The translations under genes were made by a program, and so were the position numbers. Under the pieces are notes generated by a model. It searched no databases. It was not told the DNA's origin and saw only the letters and a program-made list of their open reading frames with translations. Positions 4,477 through 7,546 of a DNA stretch of 7,546 nucleotides are shown one piece after another. The first letter of the stretch is position 1, and each line of letters starts with the position of its first letter. Source of the stretch: Candidatus Mcinerneyibacteriota bacterium (lineage in GTDB: Bacteria; AUK180; JAQVHJ01); assembly GCA_030630935.1 (NCBI GenBank), contig DAOVMD010000133.1, positions 1 through 7,546 of the forward strand, in the 5' to 3' direction.

Positions 4477-6093
4477 ATGAAAAAAAACATTAAACTACTT
4501 TTTATTCTTTTATCTTTTATTATCCTGATACCTGTTTTTACATTTGCAGGTGAAGTTGATACGAAAGCAAAACTAATGAAGGTTACTTTTATTGACGTGA
4601 AACAGGGTGATTCCATTTTGATTGAGACTCCAAATGGAAAAACGATTCTAATAGATGGTGGTGCACCTCAATATTATGACCCTGAAAAGAATATTTATTA
4701 TTCACACTTTGATGCAGGACGTGACAGGATACTTCCATTATTAAAAGAAAGAGGGATTTCAAGAATTGATTATATGATCGGGACTCATCCTGATGCAGAT
4801 CATATTGGCGGTTTAGTTTATGTGATGAAACATTTTCCGGTCGGAGCAGTTTATTATACAGGTAAAACGCATACCACAAGGATTTTTAAAGAATTCCTTA
4901 CGACAATTAAAGATAAAAATATAGATTACCATATTACCCGGGAAGGTGATATCCTGAAATTTGATAAAGCGCTTTTATGCCAGGTTCTTCACCCACGAGA
5001 ACAGGATATGTCATTGAATTCCAATGATACATCTATCGTAATAAAATTAGTTTATCGTGAAGTTTCTTTTATGTTAACAGGAGATGCTGAATCGGATGTT
5101 GAGAAGAGAGAAATTAGGGATTATGGTAAACAATTAAAATCCACTTTTTTAAAGGCAGGTCACCATGGTTCAAAATCTTCTACCTGTCTTGAATATTTAA
5201 AAATTGTTCATCCTGAAGTTATCATTTTATGTTGCGGTTTCAAAAATAAATACGGTTTTCCAAACCCCGAGACAATTGAAAGAGTTGCCCGGTTAGATTA
5301 CTATCCACAGTTCTATAGAACGGATGAACAGGGACATATTACTGTTACAACCGATGGTAAAACTTACAGCATCGAAACATCCAAGGGTGATGGGAAAGAA
5401 TATTTAATGTATAAAGTAAATATTAATAGGGCTTCCGCATCTGATATGGGCAGGATACTTGAGTTAACTGAAGACCAGGCAAATGAAATTGTAAAATACC
5501 GAAAGAAAAACGGTGAGTTCAAAACGATTGATGATGTTGGAAAAGTTTTTTCAGATACTTCGGTATTCAACAAAATTAAGGAAAAAATTACTATTTCAAA
5601 GAGCAAAGTAATTACAGACTCAGATAACTTAACATATTCAAATATTAAAAAAGTAAATATAAACACTGCATCCAAAGATGAACTGATTAAATTACGCAAA
5701 GTTGGTCCTGTGACAGCTCAAAATATAATTGATTATCGTTCTCAACATGGACCATTTAAACGTATTGAAGATATAAAAAACGTTACTAGAATAGGTGAGA
5801 AGACTTTTCAGAGTCTAAGACCCTACATCACTGTTGGTGAAAACGATGAAGTTAATACTGATGACTCAAGTTCAAATTCGGAATCGTCAAGTTCCATAAC
5901 AAAAATAAATTTAAACACTGCAACTCAGGAAGAACTTGAAACTGTACCCGGGATAGGTCCTAAGACCGCTCAAAACATAATAAATTATCGTACTCAACAT
6001 GGTCCATTTAAATCGGTTGATGAACTGGATAATGTAACAAGGATAGGTCCAAAAACCCTGGAAAAAATAGCACCCTACTTTAAAGTTGAGTAA
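4477..6093 (+). CDS. secreted ComEC-like metallo-beta-lactamase-fold hydrolase fused to three ComEA-like HhH units
   Basis: The protein has 538 residues. Residues 1-24 are a signal peptide ending TFA. Residues about 34-300 are an MBL-fold domain of the ComEC/Rec2 type: FIDVKQGDSILIE, ILIDGG (57-62), the metal motif THPDADH (103-109), NDTSIVIKL, LTGDAE (200-205) and HHGSKSS (229-235). In ComEC this domain acts as a nuclease on incoming DNA; nuclease activity here is inferred. Three helix-hairpin-helix units follow at about 313-373, 392-454 and 476-537. Units 2 and 3 carry the hairpins KVGPVTAQNII and GIGPKTAQNII of ComEA-type DNA-binding domains; unit 1 (LELTEDQANEIVKYR) lacks GxG. A Ser/Asp-rich linker (462-473) separates units 2 and 3. 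No ComEC channel segment is present. The ATG at 4477 is preceded by GGAAG at 8 nt. Alternatives to a DNA-processing role are a non-nuclease phosphodiesterase or a general nutrient-scavenging DNase. Confidence 0.92.
   Translation: MKKNIKLLFILLSFIILIPVFTFAGEVDTKAKLMKVTFIDVKQGDSILIETPNGKTILIDGGAPQYYDPEKNIYYSHFDAGRDRILPLLKERGISRIDYMIGTHPDADHIGGLVYVMKHFPVGAVYYTGKTHTTRIFKEFLTTIKDKNIDYHITREGDILKFDKALLCQVLHPREQDMSLNSNDTSIVIKLVYREVSFMLTGDAESDVEKREIRDYGKQLKSTFLKAGHHGSKSSTCLEYLKIVHPEVIILCCGFKNKYGFPNPETIERVARLDYYPQFYRTDEQGHITVTTDGKTYSIETSKGDGKEYLMYKVNINRASASDMGRILELTEDQANEIVKYRKKNGEFKTIDDVGKVFSDTSVFNKIKEKITISKSKVITDSDNLTYSNIKKVNINTASKDELIKLRKVGPVTAQNIIDYRSQHGPFKRIEDIKNVTRIGEKTFQSLRPYITVGENDEVNTDDSSSNSESSSSITKINLNTATQEELETVPGIGPKTAQNIINYRTQHGPFKSVDELDNVTRIGPKTLEKIAPYFKVE
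5650..6084 (+). repeat. intragenic tandem duplication encoding HhH units 2 and 3
   Basis: Two similar segments lie 252 nt (84 codons) apart inside the MBL-HhH gene. The best-conserved 45 nt, at 5716-5760 and 5968-6012, match at 40 of 45 bases, and both encode TAQNII-(D/N)-YR-(S/T)-QHGPFK. Upstream parts encode VNINTAS and LNLNTAT-like stretches, and downstream parts encode NVTRIG. Similarity at the DNA level points to a fairly recent duplication or gene conversion. Confidence 0.75.
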
Positions 6094-6117
6094 TCAATAA
6101 TTAGGTTAAAAAATAAA

Positions 6118-7137
6118 ATGAAAGATTTAATTGATCAAATTGTAAATTCTGCATGTAAAGAAATAAAAATTATTAATGACTCGAGAAGTTTAGAAGAGTT
6201 TAGAGTGAAATTCCTGGGAAAGAAATCAGAACTTCAGAATCTTTTAAAAAAGATCGGAACTCTTTCAAAAGAAGAGAAACCGGTAATTGGTCAGGCACTG
6301 AATAAAGCAAAAAAAACTATTTACGAACTTTTTAATAATCTAAAAAATGGACTTGAAATTTCTGAACAGGATTCAAAATTAAAGAGCGAACTTTTTGATT
6401 TAACTTTACCCGGTGTGAAAGTACCTATAGGACATAAACATATAATTTCAAAGTCAATCGAAGAGATATGTGATATCTTTATTAATTTAGGTTTTGAAGT
6501 GAAGATTGGTCCTGAACTCGAGACAGATTTCCATAATTTTGAAGCATTAAACATTCCTGCCGATCACCCGGCACGGGAAGATTTTGATTCATTCTATTCA
6601 GAATCAGGGCAACTCCTAAGAACTCATACTTCACCCGTTCAGATTAGAGCAATGCTTAATGAACAACCGCCAATTGCAATGGTTTGCCCGGGGAAATGCT
6701 ATAGACGTGATTCAATTGATGCAACTCATTATCCCATGTTCCACCAGGTTGAAGGTCTTTTAGTGGATGAAAACATTACTCTCGGTGATTTAAAAGGAGT
6801 ACTTGAAAGTTTCTGCCACAGAATGTTCGGTTCTCATACTGAATTAAGATTTAGACCCAGCTTCTTTCCTTTTACCGAACCAAGCGCAGAAGTTGATATA
6901 TCCTGTGTCTTTTGTGGTGGTAAAGGATGTAATATCTGTAAAAATTCAGGATGGATTGAAATTTTAGGTGCCGGTATGGTAGACCCCGAAGTCTTTAAAG
7001 CTGTAAATTATGATTCAGAAAAATGGACAGGGTTCGCATTTGGGATGGGTGTTGAAAGAGTCGCAATGCTAAAATATGATATTAACGATATTAGGTTCTT
7101 CTACGAAAATGAGATCGAATTCCTGAAACAATTTTAA
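6118..7137 (+). CDS. pheS: phenylalanine--tRNA ligase alpha subunit
   Basis: PheS is the catalytic subunit of the (alpha-beta)2 phenylalanyl-tRNA synthetase, which charges tRNA-Phe in the cytoplasm. The 339-residue length is normal. Residues 1 to about 85 form the N-terminal coiled-coil arm that contacts tRNA. The class II catalytic core follows, with motifs in order: LPGVKVPIG (97-105), LLRTHTSPVQIR (166-177), CYRRDSIDATHYPMFHQVEG (194-213, motif 2), FRPSFFPFTEPSAEVD (245-260) and GFAFGMGVERVAMLKY (305-320, motif 3). Four cysteines in CVFCGGKGCNICK (263, 266, 271, 274) look like the zinc-ribbon-like insert found in many bacterial PheS proteins. It begins 24 nt after the MBL-HhH gene with a weak AGG site, so it may depend on the promoter at 4146. 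No pheT start follows within the 409 nt to the window edge, which is unusual. Confidence 0.97.
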   Translation: MKDLIDQIVNSACKEIKIINDSRSLEEFRVKFLGKKSELQNLLKKIGTLSKEEKPVIGQALNKAKKTIYELFNNLKNGLEISEQDSKLKSELFDLTLPGVKVPIGHKHIISKSIEEICDIFINLGFEVKIGPELETDFHNFEALNIPADHPAREDFDSFYSESGQLLRTHTSPVQIRAMLNEQPPIAMVCPGKCYRRDSIDATHYPMFHQVEGLLVDENITLGDLKGVLESFCHRMFGSHTELRFRPSFFPFTEPSAEVDISCVFCGGKGCNICKNSGWIEILGAGMVDPEVFKAVNYDSEKWTGFAFGMGVERVAMLKYDINDIRFFYENEIEFLKQF

Positions 7138-7166
7138 AAGGAGGGACAGGATTCCCATTTTGTCCC
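7138..7166 (+). other. orphan Shine-Dalgarno and hairpin just after pheS
   Basis: AAGGAGGG (7138-7145) directly follows the pheS stop codon and looks like a strong ribosome binding site, but no open reading frame of useful length follows. GGGACA (7143-7148) pairs with TGTCCC (7161-7166) across a 12-nt loop. ATAAAAG follows, not a T-run, so an intrinsic terminator is doubtful. Confidence 0.4.
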
Positions 7167-7201
7167 ATAAAAGAAAAAAATAAATACATTAATCACTCAT
7201 T

Positions 7202-7275
7202 ACAAAAGAAAAATAAAACATAAAAAAACAAGAAAAAAGAAAGATTTTAACAGTGACTTTTACGAGACTTGTAAA
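7202..7275. repeat. A-rich direct repeat, copy 1
   Basis: A 17-nt purine-rich block beginning ACAAAAGAAAAATAAAA (7202-7218) and a 32-nt block (7244-7275, starting ATTTTAACAGTGACTTT) recur in the same order at 7351-7399. The first block is identical and the second matches at 29 of 32. Copy 1 has 25 extra A-rich nucleotides between the blocks. No coding potential is seen. Confidence 0.65.
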
Positions 7276-7298
7276 AGATAATTTTAAAACGCTTGAAT

Positions 7299-7336
7299 GT
7301 CATTGCGAGCGAAGCGTTAGTGCAGCGCGGCAATCT
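7299..7336. repeat. GTCATTGCGAG...CGCGGCAATCT dispersed repeat, copy 2
   Basis: This 38-nt unit has the same 11-nt ends as 2639-2679 and a 16-nt middle. It contains GCGAAGC (7309-7315), the stable mini-hairpin core also seen at 1250-1258. It lies in the interval between the two direct-repeat copies at 7202-7275 and 7351-7399. Confidence 0.75.
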
Positions 7337-7350
7337 CATTTCTTTAAAAG

Positions 7351-7399
7351 ACAAAAGAAAAATAAAAATTTTAACAGTGACTTTAAAGAGACTTATAAA
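7351..7399. repeat. A-rich direct repeat, copy 2
   Basis: This is the compact version of the repeat at 7202-7275: the 17-nt purine-rich block (7351-7367) directly joins the 32-nt block (7368-7399). The GTCATTGCGAG element separates the two copies. Confidence 0.65.
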
Positions 7400-7459
7400 T
7401 AGCTTACCTATATTGTTTATAATTGTTTAGATCTTTAAGTGTTATTATCTTCAATCATG

Positions 7460-7539
7460 GTCAAGGTCAAACTGACCTTGACTGAAGGTTAGTACTTTGA
7501 AAAGTATTACAATTAGCCATAACAATGGGGTTTTACCCC
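7460..7539. repeat. three successive small inverted repeats at the right edge
   Basis: GTCAAGGTCA-AAC-TGACCTTGAC (7460-7482) has perfect 10-bp arms. TACTTT-GA-AAAGTA (7493-7506) has 6-bp arms. GGGGT-TTT-ACCCC (7527-7539) has 5-bp arms. None is followed by a T-run. They may be regulatory sites of a gene beyond the edge or more dispersed palindromic repeat. Confidence 0.55.
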
Positions 7540-7546
7540 CTTAAGG

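Noticed and set aside
4477-4548. Lipoprotein signal on the MBL-HhH protein
   Set aside because: There is no cysteine in the signal region; the TFA|G ending fits ordinary signal peptidase I cleavage.
4128-4879. Minus-strand open frames opposite the small protein and MBL gene
   Set aside because: They are antisense shadows of two well-supported plus-strand genes and have no motif or start signal.
7143-7166. Intrinsic terminator after pheS
   Set aside because: The 6-bp stem has a 12-nt loop and is followed by ATAAAAG, not a T-run, so the evidence is too weak for a terminator call.

Overview
The window is AT-rich bacterial chromosome with standard-code genes, sigma70-type promoters and AGGAGG-type ribosome binding sites on some genes. 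It holds six protein genes: a partial hrcA on the minus strand, and on the plus strand a secreted serpin, a CorA-type metal transporter, a small basic membrane protein, a secreted metallo-beta-lactamase-fold/helix-hairpin-helix protein, and pheS. Bacterial serpins, sparse gene packing and dispersed 'GTCATTGCGAG...GGCAATCT' elements fit an uncultured lineage known from metagenomes, perhaps of the WOR-3/Cloacimonadota kind. That placement is a guess from style, not a sequence match.

Layout. Positions 1-900 (minus) encode HrcA, cut by the left edge after 300 residues. Positions 901-1381 form a divergent regulatory region. It holds the hrcA promoter, an array of TTGAAC hexamers with a 28-nt direct repeat and a GCATGCGAAGCATGC hairpin, a 17-bp palindrome, and a perfect-consensus promoter for the serpin gene (1382-2602). 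Positions 2603-3198 are non-coding and filled with small repeats and palindromes, ending in a promoter for corA (3199-4131). A further promoter at 4146-4174 leads into a compact group: small membrane protein (4204-4461), MBL-HhH protein (4477-6093) and pheS (6118-7137), with gaps of 15 and 24 nt. Positions 7138-7546 hold no gene, although pheT would commonly follow pheS. They contain another GTCATTGCGAG element lying between two copies of a direct repeat.

How the genes relate. HrcA is the heat-shock repressor of chaperone operons, but no CIRCE operator is visible here. The serpin is predicted to be an exported, inhibitory protease inhibitor with a Lys-Ser reactive bond. The most unusual product is the MBL-HhH protein. 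It joins a signal peptide, a ComEC-type metallo-hydrolase domain and three ComEA-like helix-hairpin-helix units, so it looks like the soluble nuclease and DNA-binding parts of the DNA-uptake machinery on one exported chain without the membrane channel. CorA and PheS are housekeeping functions. No mobile-element gene, RNA gene or true CRISPR array was found.
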